Counted from the first letter of the stretch, positions 1-8,500 are shown. The stretch is DNA of 55,986 bases from Chthoniobacterales bacterium (GCA_013821455.1 JACDGS010000026.1:1-55986); one strand, 5' to 3'. A program made the numbers and translations. Notes: a model not told the origin generated them from the sequence alone.

Positions 1-206
1 GATATTCCCAGGACGTCCGGGTTCGCCAGCACTTTTTGGATGGCATAACCGCCAGCGCCCTTGAGTGAAAAGACGCCGTGTGGGACCTGTGCCTTCGTTT
101 GCGCGGTAAGCAGAGCAAAAAGGAGGGACGAGCCAAGCAACAAAGGCCGTCGGCGTGTTGCTTTAAAGTGTCCTGAATGGAGGAAGCTGGGGAGAAGCAT
201 AATCAT
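1..206 (-). CDS. N-terminal part of a secreted protein, cut by the window edge
   Basis: Read leftwards from ATG at 206-204 (a second in-frame ATG is at 200-198), the frame stays open to base 1. The first ~40 residues look like a long signal peptide: a basic stretch (KATRRRP) followed by a hydrophobic core (LLLGSSLLFALLT) and a likely cleavage after AQTKA. The visible mature start (VPHGVFSLKGAGGYAIQKVL, then ANPDVLGI) is reminiscent of TIM-barrel hydrolase-like secreted proteins in which a conserved 'VLANPDVDGISI' stretch opens the domain. That assignment rests on memory of the motif and is weak. The rest of the gene lies outside the window. Confidence 0.6.
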   Translation of the reverse strand, partial: MIMLLPSFLHSGHFKATRRRPLLLGSSLLFALLTAQTKAQVPHGVFSLKGAGGYAIQKVLANPDVLGI

Positions 207-341
207 GTCATGTTTTTGAGTCCAATAACGAGCGTCTCAGGAAAAGCCGGGCTACGATGACGATCGGCTGGGAGGGTGTCCAGAGTTATTTAGCGCTTCA
301 GATCGCGCTAGACCAACCAAGGGAAACAGGGGCAAGCCCCG

Positions 342-812
342 CTAAGTCTGGAGCGAGCGCACCAGGTCGCGGACCTTCTCGGCGCCCGGAGTATTCCAAA
401 AGATAACGTCGGCATCGTCGGTGGCCGCGGAAGAGAATTCCACCGTCCCGATTCCGAGCAGTCCGCTGAAACCTCGGACCCGCAGGTTCATGCTGCGAAT
501 GTCCTGAATCCGGACTTCGTTCGAGGTCCGACTGACGAGGCCAAATTCCACACTCACTCTGCGGTTAGTGACGGCATACTTGCGACGGCTGCGATCCAGT
601 TGAATCCAGCCGAGAACAAGCAGCGCGACAATGAGCAGCGCAGCGCGACCGCTCCAAATAAATACCGGATCGAGCGGGAGGGTGAACCAGAAGCTGGCGA
701 CGGCCGCGGCCACAAGGAGAAATACGAAGCACCATTTTCCGGCGTAGTGAAGCTGCGACACAGTTCCTTGCCAAACGGTATGTTCGGTCGTTGTGGGTGC
801 CGGATCATTCAT
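342..812 (-). CDS. bPH (PH-like) domain membrane protein
   Basis: 156 residues. Two hydrophobic segments (about residues 27-43 and 52-70) are followed by a soluble C-terminal domain with the bacterial PH pattern: RKYAVTNRRVSVEFGLVSR, then EVRIQDIRSMNLR and GLLGIGTVEFSSA, as in YdbS/YdbT-type proteins. The family is membrane-anchored; molecular function is not established and nothing in the neighbourhood narrows it. The start codon directly follows a stretch with no other gene. No disruption seen. Gene solid, function unknown. Confidence 0.8.
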   Translation of the reverse strand: MNDPAPTTTEHTVWQGTVSQLHYAGKWCFVFLLVAAAVASFWFTLPLDPVFIWSGRAALLIVALLVLGWIQLDRSRRKYAVTNRRVSVEFGLVSRTSNEVRIQDIRSMNLRVRGFSGLLGIGTVEFSSAATDDADVIFWNTPGAEKVRDLVRSLQT

Positions 813-987
813 GGGTTAAGAAGAATTGTTCCTCCTTCGAACCGTCTCCACAAAACGGCTTCTGTCGATTCTTTTTGTAGCCTAACGAGTATAGGTCTAA
901 CGGAGCTTTTCCGCGACCCGAGATTCACCACCTCTAGCCAAAGCTCTGGCCGGCGAGTCAGCGTCGGGACGGACGGAAACGGTCCGC

Positions 988-1173
988 CTAATGGCCGCCG
1001 ATGTTGCCGGCTTGGCCGCCCACGTTGCCAACGCCGGTTTCACTCGCGGTGCCGACACCGCCGGGACCGACCGCGGGCGAGCCGCTGCTCGAGCCGCTAC
1101 CGCCCTGGTTGGCACAACTGCAAAGAGAAAGAACCGCGCCTGCCGTGAGACTGAGCATGATTGATTTTTTCAT
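988..1173 (-). CDS. Small Gly/Ser-rich lipoprotein
   Basis: 61 residues. The N-terminus is a lipoprotein signal (MKK, then a hydrophobic stretch, then LCSC), with Cys20 (or Cys18) the likely lipidated residue. The mature part is only about 40 residues, almost all Gly, Ser, Ala, Val and Asn (GGSGSSSGSPAVGPGGVG and repeated GNVGG/GNIGG), so it is probably disordered. No family recognised. Similar tiny lipoproteins are common in this type of genome. Real gene likely because of the clean signal sequence; role unknown. Confidence 0.6.
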   Translation of the reverse strand: MKKSIMLSLTAGAVLSLCSCANQGGSGSSSGSPAVGPGGVGTASETGVGNVGGQAGNIGGH

Positions 1174-1297
1174 CTCCCTACCTTCGCATTTCCAAGTGTT
1201 ATTGCGCTGGTCTAATTTTCAAGTCGGGTGCGAACCCACTCTCACTAGACGGCACTTTGCCTAACGAAAGTAACTCTGCCCTTTGAAAAAATGATCG

Positions 1298-1669
1298 TTA
1301 GGCCGCGACGCGAGCGACCGCGGACCGGAGTTCTCCGAGATCGAAAGGTTTTGAGAAAATGGCGTGCACTTCCAGCCGCTCGTAGGCGGCGCGAATCTCC
1401 GGCGAGAGATGCGCGGAAAGAACGATGATCTTGCCGGGGATGCCGCGCTTGCGGATTTCGTTCACTAACTCTACTCCGGTGAAGTGAGGCATTTTCTGAT
1501 CGACAATGATCAGATCGTAAGACTCCGCCGCTGCTTCGAGCCAGATGAGAGCGGCGTCTCCGCTCTCGGCGCAACGTATTTCGTACTGCGGGCCAGCGAA
1601 GACGTACTTCAGCGATAACGTGACGGAGGGTTCGTTATCCACCGTTAGAATTCGCAGCGGTGCACTCAT
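1298..1669 (-). CDS. Receiver-only response regulator
   Basis: 123 residues, a complete CheY-like receiver with no output domain. Acidic pocket Asp11 and Glu13 (VDNE), phospho-acceptor Asp57 (IIVDQKMP), Ser85 (VLSAH) and Lys107 (FSKPF) are all present, so it should be phosphorylatable. No histidine kinase lies nearby, so it is an orphan whose partner must be encoded elsewhere. Its stop codon TAA is contributed by a copy of the window-wide GCCTAACGA motif (1295-1303). Confidence 0.88.
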   Translation of the reverse strand: MSAPLRILTVDNEPSVTLSLKYVFAGPQYEIRCAESGDAALIWLEAAAESYDLIIVDQKMPHFTGVELVNEIRKRGIPGKIIVLSAHLSPEIRAAYERLEVHAIFSKPFDLGELRSAVARVAA

Positions 1670-1844
1670 GGCCTCTGCTTAAACGAAGCATCGTTCGTAC
1701 CGGCACTGGCTCTAATCTCGCACAGAACGCCTGCTGAGTCGGCCCGAGACGAAGTTCGCGCAACGGGGCGATCGCGTTGGTTTCCATCGGGCGAATGCGA
1801 AACAACTTGGGAAGTAGCTGGGAAAGGGTAAGAGTTGCAGCCTT

Positions 1845-1952
1845 ATGGGTAACAGCCAAGGCAGGGATAACGTCAAGAAACGCGCGTCACGTCGGAAGAA
1901 GGCCGAGCGCCTCGCGCTGGCCAAGGGTGGTAAGAAGAAGGCTGGGAAGTAA
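1845..1952 (+). CDS. 35-residue highly basic small protein
   Basis: An ATG-to-TAA frame of 36 codons encodes MGNSQGRDNVKKRASRRKKA followed by ERLALAKGGKKKAGK. Fifteen of 35 residues are Lys or Arg and there is no hydrophobic segment, suggesting a nucleic-acid- or ribosome-associated peptide. It ends 17 bases before the ATG of the NYN protein in the same direction, so the two are probably co-transcribed. A purine-rich stretch (GGGAAAGGGTAAGAG, 1820-1834) lies upstream, a little far for an ideal ribosome binding site. I do not know a named family; the GRDNVKKR start looks like a conserved verrucomicrobial small basic protein, but this needs a search. Confidence 0.6.
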   Translation: MGNSQGRDNVKKRASRRKKAERLALAKGGKKKAGK

Positions 1953-1969
1953 CTCTCATCCCGACGGCG

Positions 1970-2563
1970 ATGGCCCGGAAAGACATTCAGCTTCCCCGTC
2001 GCGCCCGACTCCTGGTCCTGGTGGATGAGTCGAACGTCGGCAGTTCGGTGCGAACCGCCGGCCGCGGTTTGGACTGGCTGCGTTTGCGCGAGTTTCTTGC
2101 GGGTGAAGAGACCGGGCACGAGCTGATCGAGATGGTGGTCTATGCCGGACTGCCGCCAGCCATCCCGCTCTGGCAGGATGAGCGTGAGAAGAAGAATAAG
2201 TTTGTCCATTGGCTGCGCTCGAATGGTTTCCTGGTTGTAACCAAGGATGGCGCGCCGGCGGAGGAAGGTCATTACAAAGCCAATGTCGATGTCATGATGG
2301 CTATCGACGCGCTGGAGTTAGTGACTGAGATGCGACCGGAGATAGTTATACTCGTTAGCGGCGATGCGGACTTTGCCTATCTCGCGACCAAGCTGCGGCG
2401 GCGCGGGATCCGGGTGGAAGTAGCATCTGTCGCGCAGAATCTCGGTAATGTCTTAAAGTCGGCGGCTAACTCAGTGATCGACCTCGCGCCATTGTTTCGG
2501 ACCTTCGATTTGATGGCTGTGGCCGATGTTCCGGCTGCCTCGTCCAGGCGGAAGCGGCCCTGA
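1970..2563 (+). CDS. NYN domain (LabA/DUF88-like) putative ribonuclease
   Basis: 197 residues. NYN domains are PIN-like metal-dependent RNases. The expected acidic and asparagine residues are visible: Asp19 and Asn22 in LVLVDESNVG, Asp107 in ANVDVMMAID, and Asp132/Asp134 in VSGDADF. The KANVDV...D and SGDADF motifs are those of the LabA/DUF88 subgroup. Substrate unknown. It follows the 35-residue basic protein by 17 bases, so the pair may act together on RNA; that is inference from position only. Confidence 0.85.
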   Translation: MARKDIQLPRRARLLVLVDESNVGSSVRTAGRGLDWLRLREFLAGEETGHELIEMVVYAGLPPAIPLWQDEREKKNKFVHWLRSNGFLVVTKDGAPAEEGHYKANVDVMMAIDALELVTEMRPEIVILVSGDADFAYLATKLRRRGIRVEVASVAQNLGNVLKSAANSVIDLAPLFRTFDLMAVADVPAASSRRKRP

Positions 2564-2641
2564 GACTGAGTGGCTCCAGTCTCTCAGCAGTTGCTCAATT
2601 TTATGCTTGACGGGCAAACTCAGCCTCAATACGCATGAGTT

Positions 2642-3235
2642 ATGAACATCCCGCGCGTGGTCATTTTTCTCTTCACTAGCCTTTGGGCATTTTCCGTAGT
2701 CTCTGCCGCCGAAAAGACCCGCACGTTCGCTGATATCCCAGGTCTCTCCGATTCTATCTTGAAGCGGACGGTAAGTCCCACCATCTACCGAGAACTTCAC
2801 GTTTCTCCGGTGCAATCCTGGATTGCGGTCCAAGGGCAACTAAGTGGCACTCGAATCTTCGGAACGCGAATCCTCCACTCGGAAGGCAACGGCGCCTACG
2901 ATAAGTATGCACTGCAACTGGCGCGGGAGTGGCGGATAGCTGGGCATTACGGCATCGATAAACTTGACCCGACGACACCGGTCGTGGTCAACGTGCTTAT
3001 TTATCAGATTGCCGACGGAATCATGGCCGTCTCTTTCCCTTGTTTTAATGAGCCGGGCGGGACGCAACTGGAGTATTATGGCGCCGCTAAATTGGCGGTG
3101 CAGCAAATCGACGGCCGATGGAAAGATCTCGCTCTCCCGCAAGGTCCGCTCAAAGGGCTTTGGGCCGTCCGTTCCGGCCTGCGCAATAACTTTGAGCTAG
3201 AGATGAAGTTGAACCAGATAGAGCCTGGGCGCTGA
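2642..3235 (+). CDS. Secreted protein of unknown function
   Basis: 197 residues with a clear signal peptide (VVIFLFTSLWAFSV, likely cleavage after VVSAA). The mature protein has no recognised motif. The central part (DKYALQLAREWRIAGHYG, then TPVVVNVLIYQIADGIMAV) has the spacing of a TonB C-terminal-like fold, but the similarity is too weak to name it. Periplasmic or exported location is likely. It is separated from the NYN gene by 78 bases and points towards the anti-sigma gene. Confidence 0.6.
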   Translation: MNIPRVVIFLFTSLWAFSVVSAAEKTRTFADIPGLSDSILKRTVSPTIYRELHVSPVQSWIAVQGQLSGTRIFGTRILHSEGNGAYDKYALQLAREWRIAGHYGIDKLDPTTPVVVNVLIYQIADGIMAVSFPCFNEPGGTQLEYYGAAKLAVQQIDGRWKDLALPQGPLKGLWAVRSGLRNNFELEMKLNQIEPGR

Positions 3236-3497
3236 TTTCCCTATTGTCCCTTTCCTGCGCTAAGATCACAGGCCTCGTCGGAAGGGCGAGGGAAATGCCG
3301 AGGCGGGCACTCGAAATCTTGCATGGGGTTAGCCCCAATCTCTTCGTTTATTGGGCGCGGTGAGCCATCCTTCATTCGTTAGGCAAAGGCTTTAGGACGG
3401 CGCCAATCTTGGCTGGACGTGGTCGAAGATGCGATGAGCCCACGCCGGCGTCCGCTTGCGAGCAAAGTTAGCGCGACAAGAAGAGCTAGAGCTAGTC

Positions 3498-4193
3498 TTA
3501 CTTTCCGAGCAGAACGATCGGGCCTTCTGCTTTGGTCACGCCTCCTTTGCGCTCGAGACTGATGGCGAATCCTTTCGCTCCTCGCACTGGCGAAGCGGGT
3601 TGAAAAGGAACACTGAGCGCTTCTTTGTTGGCCACGTGGAAGACACCGCCGTCGATCGGATTTTTGTATCTCGGATCCACTAACCAAAGCTGATAATCGC
3701 GATCGGCTTCATTGCGGGGCAACTGCGTCACTTTCAAAACGCCGCGTTGCTTCTTCTCATCCCAGACCACCACCGCATTGGCGTCGGGCGCGTTTTTCAG
3801 CTTCGAGCTGAGTGAGGCGATCTGGATTTGGGCGAGGAAGTCGCGCTGCTCCAGCGCGGTAATGTGACTGCGGAGGCCGAGGCGCTCCGCTACGAGATAG
3901 GAGCAGGCGATGGCCAGGCAAGCCGCGATTGCCCAGGGCAGCCAGCTAAGTCTTTGCGGAAATGCAACCGTTTTGTTGCTCTTCACCTGTTTGATGACCC
4001 GCGCGCGCAGCTCGGGAGGGAGCGGGCGCGGCGACGCGCTGTAAGCGACGAGCGCCGCGGCTTCGTCGAGCTCATCCACAAAAGCGCGCAAGGTAACATT
4101 CGTCTCCAGCTCTCTCTCAAAGGTGGCGGCCTCCGCGCCTTCGAGCAGACCCAGGACGTAGAGTGAGGCTTGTTCTTCGAGTTCCTCGTTCAC
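3498..4193 (-). CDS. Anti-sigma factor, RskA-type
   Basis: 231 residues in three parts: an N-terminal cytoplasmic sigma-binding segment (residues 1-80, with the typical LYVLGLLEGAEAATFERELE helix), one transmembrane helix (about 84-102, LPWAIAACLAIACSYLVAE), and an extracytoplasmic RskA-like domain (YQLWLVDPRYKNPIDGGVFH, then AISLERKGGV near the C-terminus). It overlaps the upstream sigma gene by four bases (4190-4193), the usual arrangement for a sigma/anti-sigma pair. Inference: it sequesters that sigma factor at the membrane until an envelope signal releases it. Confidence 0.87.
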   Translation of the reverse strand: MNEELEEQASLYVLGLLEGAEAATFERELETNVTLRAFVDELDEAAALVAYSASPRPLPPELRARVIKQVKSNKTVAFPQRLSWLPWAIAACLAIACSYLVAERLGLRSHITALEQRDFLAQIQIASLSSKLKNAPDANAVVVWDEKKQRGVLKVTQLPRNEADRDYQLWLVDPRYKNPIDGGVFHVANKEALSVPFQPASPVRGAKGFAISLERKGGVTKAEGPIVLLGK

Positions 4194-4828
4194 GGTGAGA
4201 CCTTCCCGAGCACTTCGCGCAGTGTGAGTAGCCCGCGACGAATGCGAGCCTTGATTGTGCCTAAGGGCGCGCCGAGTTTTTTGGAAATCTGGGTTTGGGT
4301 CAATCCGGCGAAGAAAGCGAGGTCAATCGCTTCGCGTTGCGCCGCGCCCAACTGCGCCAGAGCGTTCCGGATCCGTTCCCTTTCGTCGTTGCGCGCGAGC
4401 AGGGTATCGGCGCGCTCCGCAGGCGCGGTCGCGGTGATGCCATCCGGTTCGTTCGCGACTGCTTCGGCGAGACGCGACTGGCGCTGGCGGGAACGCAGGC
4501 GATCGATCGCCTTGTGCCGCGAAATCATGACCGCCCAGGTAAAGAGGCTGCTGCGTTTCGCGTCATAGGTGCTGGTGCGTTTCCACATCTGCACGAAAGC
4601 CTCTTGGAGCACGTCCTCGGATTCCTTTTGGTCGTGCAGGATGGCGTAAATCATGGAAAACAGAGCGGGCGCAAAACGGTCGTAAAACTGGGCGAAGGCT
4701 TGTTCGTCGCCTCCGTTCATCTGGCGCACCAGTTCGGCGTCGGCCTCGTTAGGCAGGCGGACGCTGCCGCGATGACCCAGTTCCGGTCGTGCAGGTTTCT
4801 GAGGGAGACTGGAAGGTTCCATCGCCAA
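4190..4828 (-). CDS. ECF-type RNA polymerase sigma factor
   Basis: 212 residues. Region 2 (ALFSMIYAILHDQKESEDVL, then FTWAVMISRHKAIDRLRSR) and region 4 (AQREAIDLAFFAGLTQTQIS, then LGAPLGTIKARIRRGLLTLR) are both present, with nothing between them but a short linker, as in ECF sigma factors of the SigK group that pair with RskA-type anti-sigmas. Region 4 contains the helix-turn-helix for the -35 element. Translationally coupled to the anti-sigma gene. A copy of the GCCTAACGA motif encodes PNE near its N-terminus. Confidence 0.92.
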   Translation of the reverse strand: MAMEPSSLPQKPARPELGHRGSVRLPNEADAELVRQMNGGDEQAFAQFYDRFAPALFSMIYAILHDQKESEDVLQEAFVQMWKRTSTYDAKRSSLFTWAVMISRHKAIDRLRSRQRQSRLAEAVANEPDGITATAPAERADTLLARNDERERIRNALAQLGAAQREAIDLAFFAGLTQTQISKKLGAPLGTIKARIRRGLLTLREVLGKVSP

Positions 4829-5154
4829 GAGAAACGAAAGTGACGGAAGAAGTGCGTGTAAGCAAGGAGGGATCGTCCCGACCTGGGACTACTGGGCAGT
4901 AAAATTATGCTCGTGGCTTGCATCGGTCTCCCCAGAATGTCTCTCACCCACTTAAGACGCCCTACTGTCGCCAGCAGATGCATCGCTTGAGATCGCGCGT
5001 CCTTTGAGAGTGGCGGTTGACAAACCGAGGCCGTTGCCTTTCAATGCCGCGTCGGTTTGCTGCTTCGTCGGTCTTCTCCCTCGAGGCGCACCGGTTCCGC
5101 TCCCCCGCGCAACTCAGGTCTATCCGGCACTCGTTGGTCTTTTTATCCCATTCC
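4829..5154. promoter_or_regulatory. Divergent intergenic region between sigma gene and yebC
   Basis: 326 bases with no gene; the sigma operon leaves to the left and yebC to the right, so promoters for both should lie here. The best visible candidate for yebC is TTGACA at 5017-5022 with a poor -10 (TTTCAAT region, about 5039-5045). I see no convincing ECF promoter or riboswitch. Assignment by eye only. Confidence 0.3.
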
Positions 5155-5910
5155 ATGTCGGGACATAGCAAATGGTCGAAGGTGAAGCGCGCCAAGGGTG
5201 CGCTCGACGTCAAACGCGGCGCGATCTTCAGCAAGTTCGCGAAGGAAATTAGCGTGGCGGCGCGTGTTGGCGGCGGCGATCCGGAAGGCAATCCGCGATT
5301 GCGCAGCGTGATCGAGATGGCGCGCGCGCAGAGCATGCCTAACGACAACATCGACCGCGCAATCAAGCGCGGCACCGGCGAAGGCATCGACGCCGCGAGC
5401 ATTGAAGAGATTATTTACGAAGGTTATGCGCCCGGCGGGGTGGCGGTGATCGTGGAAACCGCGACCGATAACAAGAATCGGACCGCCGCGGAAATGCGCC
5501 ACATTTTCAGCAAACACGACGGCAATCTCGCGACCAGCGGGAGTGTATCCTACATGTTTCATAAAAAAGGACGGATCACCGTCCCGCGGGATGCGATTAG
5601 TGAGGAACGCCTCTTCGAGTTGGCTCTCGAAGCCGGGGCGGAAGAGTTGACAACGGAAGAGGGGACGTATGTTATCCTCACCTCCCACGATCAGCTCTAC
5701 GCCGTAGCTGAGGCGCTCCGCCAAGCCAGCGTCACCACTGATGGGACCAAGTTTACTTTCATTCCCGACACGACGGTCCCCGTCGCCGACGAGGCTGCTG
5801 CGCTGCAGGTTTTGCGCCTTTGCGACAGCCTCGAGGAGGATGGCGACGTGCAGAACGTTTATTCAAATTTAGATATCTCAGATGAATTGCTGGCCAGGTT
5901 GCCAGCGTAA
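5155..5910 (+). CDS. yebC: YebC/TACO1 family protein
   Basis: 251 residues from ATG 5155, chosen because MSGHSKWSKVKRAKGALDVK is the canonical family N-terminus; the frame is open further upstream but without similarity. Conserved blocks follow: IFSKFAKEI, RSVIEMARAQSMPNDNIDRA, YEGYAPGGVAVIVE, and SVSYMFHKKG. Full family length. YebC proteins are ribosome-associated factors or regulators; in many bacteria yebC sits next to ruv genes, whereas here it is followed by rho. A copy of the GCCTAACGA motif encodes PND in the conserved block. Confidence 0.97.
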   Translation: MSGHSKWSKVKRAKGALDVKRGAIFSKFAKEISVAARVGGGDPEGNPRLRSVIEMARAQSMPNDNIDRAIKRGTGEGIDAASIEEIIYEGYAPGGVAVIVETATDNKNRTAAEMRHIFSKHDGNLATSGSVSYMFHKKGRITVPRDAISEERLFELALEAGAEELTTEEGTYVILTSHDQLYAVAEALRQASVTTDGTKFTFIPDTTVPVADEAAALQVLRLCDSLEEDGDVQNVYSNLDISDELLARLPA

Positions 5911-5964
5911 GTGTGCACGCGCGGACGCGATTCTGTGTCCCGCCGTTGCCAGCCGGTTTCAATT

Positions 5965-7398
5965 ATGAGCGAAGAAGAAAATGTAAATAACCCGCCGCCA
6001 GTCGAGAGCGCGCCGTTTCGGCGGCGGCGGCCATCGCGTCGCCGTCCGCAGCGATTCCGCCACGACGGTCCAGCCGGTGGAAATGCCTCTGGTGAATACG
6101 GTCCGTCCGAGAAACCGGAGCGCGCTGATGGTCCCGAGATTTTGAAAGAAGATCGGAGCGATGAAGGCGAACGCCGCCGGGAAGATGCGGCCGAGTTTGC
6201 CGAAGTGGCGCATGAGTCCGGTGAAAACCAGCCGCGCGAAGAGCGCCGCGACCGCGCGCACGACGATGGCCGCAACGGCGCGGAGTTGCCGCGCGACCCC
6301 GAATTTGGCGACGGCATTATCGAGATTTCTGGTAAAGGCTTCGGCTTTCTTCGCGACGCGAAACGGAACTTCGTGCAGACGCCTAACGACATCTTCGTCA
6401 CGCCTGAGGTCGTTAGGCGCTTTCAACTGCGGGATGGCATGTGGGTTCATGGCGAAACCCGCCGCGGCAATCGTGGCCCTCAGTTAACGCGGCTCCTCAA
6501 GATCAACGACGACGAGCCGACCAAGTATCAGGACCTGCGCCCTTTCGAAGAGCTGACTACGATCAATCCGAATCGTCGGATCAAACTCGAGACAGTGCCT
6601 GATCGTTACACGACGCGCGTCATGGACTTGATGACACCATTAGGCATGGGCCAGCGCGGGCTCATCGTCGCGCCGCCGCGCACGGGCAAAACCACTTTGC
6701 TTCAGCACATCGCCGACGCGGTGGTGAAAAATAATCCGGAGATGAAACTGATCATCCTGCTCGTGGACGAGCGCCCGGAAGAAGTGACGGATTTTCGCCG
6801 CAACGTCCCGAGTGCGGAGCTGATGGCGAGTTCGAACGACAGCGACATCAAGAGCCACACCCGCATCGCGCAGCTCGCGATCGAGCGTGCGAAACGTCTC
6901 GTCGAGGCGGGCAAGGACGTCTTCATCCTGCTCGACTCGATCACCCGCACCGCGCGCGCGTTTAATAACGCCACCGGTGGCGGAGGACGCACCATGAGCG
7001 GCGGGATCGACGCCCGCGCCATGGAGATTCCGCGGAAGCTTTTCGCGGCCGCGCGCAACACCGAGGAAGCCGGCAGCCTAACGATCGTCGCCACAGCCTT
7101 GATCGAAACCGGCAGCCGCATGGACGAGCTGATTTTTCAGGAGTTCAAAGGTACCGGCAACATGGAGCTCGTCCTCGATCGCAAAATCAGCGATCAGCGC
7201 ACTTATCCGGCGGTAGATATTTTTCTCTCCGGCACGCGGCGCGAGGAACTGCTGCTTTCGCAGTTCGAGCTCGACAAAATCAACTTGATTCGCCGCGGCC
7301 TCGCGGGTCACAAACCGGTCGAAGCGATCGAACGTCTGCTCATGTTCGTGAAGAAATTTCCGACCAATGCGCAGATGCTCAAAGAGATTCCAGGATAA
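5965..7398 (+). CDS. rho: Transcription termination factor Rho
   Basis: 477 residues from ATG 5965 (MSEEENVNNPP), 54 bases after yebC. The first ~115 residues are a low-complexity Arg/Glu/Asp-rich extension (RRRRPSRRRPQRF and acidic runs), as in Rho proteins of high-GC phyla. Then come the RNA-binding cold-shock domain (GFGFLRD) and the RecA-like ATPase with Walker A (APPRTGKTTLL) and Walker B (LIILLVDERPEEV), then SITRTARAFN and the C-terminal MLKEIPG. Intact. A rearranged fragment of the same gene lies 0.9 kb downstream (8160-8458). Two inverted copies of the GCCTAACGA motif are inside the gene (6381 and 6420 outer ends). Confidence 0.97.
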   Translation: MSEEENVNNPPPVESAPFRRRRPSRRRPQRFRHDGPAGGNASGEYGPSEKPERADGPEILKEDRSDEGERRREDAAEFAEVAHESGENQPREERRDRAHDDGRNGAELPRDPEFGDGIIEISGKGFGFLRDAKRNFVQTPNDIFVTPEVVRRFQLRDGMWVHGETRRGNRGPQLTRLLKINDDEPTKYQDLRPFEELTTINPNRRIKLETVPDRYTTRVMDLMTPLGMGQRGLIVAPPRTGKTTLLQHIADAVVKNNPEMKLIILLVDERPEEVTDFRRNVPSAELMASSNDSDIKSHTRIAQLAIERAKRLVEAGKDVFILLDSITRTARAFNNATGGGGRTMSGGIDARAMEIPRKLFAAARNTEEAGSLTIVATALIETGSRMDELIFQEFKGTGNMELVLDRKISDQRTYPAVDIFLSGTRREELLLSQFELDKINLIRRGLAGHKPVEAIERLLMFVKKFPTNAQMLKEIPG

Positions 7399-7432
7399 GC
7401 CGCTGTATCTTACCGCGCGCTCCATTCCCATC

Positions 7433-7480
7433 GTCATCCCGAGCGAAGCGCCACGGGGCGGCGCGCAGTCGAGGCATCCA
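7433..7480. repeat. Single-arm copy of the GTCATCC-GAGC repeat
   Basis: GTCATCCCGAGCGAAGCG followed by a CGCAGTCGAGG block matches one arm of the intergenic REP-like family. It begins 35 bases after the rho stop codon. Confidence 0.5.
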
Positions 7481-7523
7481 GTGGAGCAACCGTGAAGCCT
7501 CCACTCGTTAGGCGCTTTTTCCA

Positions 7524-8113
7524 TTGCCTCAACGGACCGGTGCCGAGGGGCGAGTTCCCGAATGCTTCAAGGGTCCTTCGCCCGACTCCGAAAAGCTTGG
7601 AAGAGAAGTCGTGCGCCGCTGCGACCGCGCCGAATTTGATCCCGCTGTTTTCCGGCACATCCGCGTGGATGTCTGGGTCTCCGGCACCGTCACTTACATC
7701 ATCAAGGATGGAAAACCGCACTCGCGGATTTTTCTCAATCAGGAGGAAGAGGACCTGCTTAAAGGCCGCGACTTCGTCGCGCCGCAGTTTGTGATCACGC
7801 CCGGTTTTGCAAAATTCCTCGGCTTCTATGGGCCGCCGAACTCCTCGGGCCATGAGGGACTGGCGGAGGTGAAGCTCGCGGTCGACGCGACCGGGCGAGT
7901 GACGGGCTCGAAAGTCGTTTACGAATTTCCACCCAGGATGGGGTTGGCCCTGAGGTCGCGGGTCGGGTGACCGAAGCCTGTTTCGTTCCGGGATTTCGCG
8001 ACGGCAAACGCACCGCTTGCCAGTTCGACTGGCCGCTTATCTTCGACCGCTTTCCTCAGATGATCACGGGCTGGAGGCCTTCTCTCAGCCGCGCGACCGC
8101 CGGGAGAAGGTGA
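7524..8113 (+). pseudogene. Frameshifted gene with TonB-C-terminal-like domain
   Basis: A coding frame from about 7524 reads FDPAVFRHIRVDVWVSGTVT, then LNQEEEDLLKGRDFVAPQFV and VKLAVDATGRVTGSKVVYEF up to about 7935. From 7937 the sense continues in another frame (DGVGPEVAGRVTEACFVPGF, then RDGKRTACQFDWPLIFDRF) to the TGA at 8111-8113. Together they form a plausible domain of the type 'v..dG.V....v....p.......A...f.PG...G.....' seen in TonB C-terminal-like periplasmic proteins. One base change near 7935 breaks it. No good start codon or signal peptide is visible, so the 5' end may also be lost. Either a pseudogene or an indel error in the sequence. Confidence 0.6.
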
Positions 8114-8159
8114 AGGTTCCGGCTCGTGTGCGGCGCCGACCTCAGCCCGCTCAACGACA

Positions 8160-8458
8160 ACCACGTTGCCGAGAAGGGACGGCAAAGAGGTGAAATGGGA
8201 CCAGAGGTCCCCGCGGCGAAAATTTCGGCAGCGATTTAGCCTAACGACAAGCCGCGGCGCGCCGTGGCCCGGAGATTTTGCAGGATGGATCACTCGGAAG
8301 GGCAACGCCGGCGTGAAGATGCGGGTGAATTTGCCGAGGGCCTTGGTCCGCGTCCGACAACGTTCGGACAGGGTCTCGAGTTTGATCCGCTTGTTCGGAT
8401 TGATCGTGGTCGGTTCTTCGAACGGGCGGCGGTCGTGATCCAAAGAGATCCCGGGTAA
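8160..8458 (+). pseudogene. Rearranged rho fragment with an inverted internal segment
   Basis: Three blocks match the intact rho by eye. Bases 8266-8340 (+) align with rho 6132-6207, sharing GAGATTTTG, CAACGCCG and GAAGATGCGG. Bases 8361-8440, read on the minus strand, align with rho 6529-6606 at about 61 of 77 positions, including ACGATCAATCCGAA and ATCAAACTCGAGAC. Bases 8441-8458 (+, CAAAGAGATCCCGGGTAA) match the rho 3' end encoding KEIPG and its stop. The stretch 8190-8250 also resembles the Arg-rich N-terminal part. The central catalytic domain is missing, so the copy cannot make Rho. Confidence 0.7.
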
Positions 8459-8500
8459 AGGCCAAGCCATACACGTTCGTTAGGCGCACCACGCGCAACG

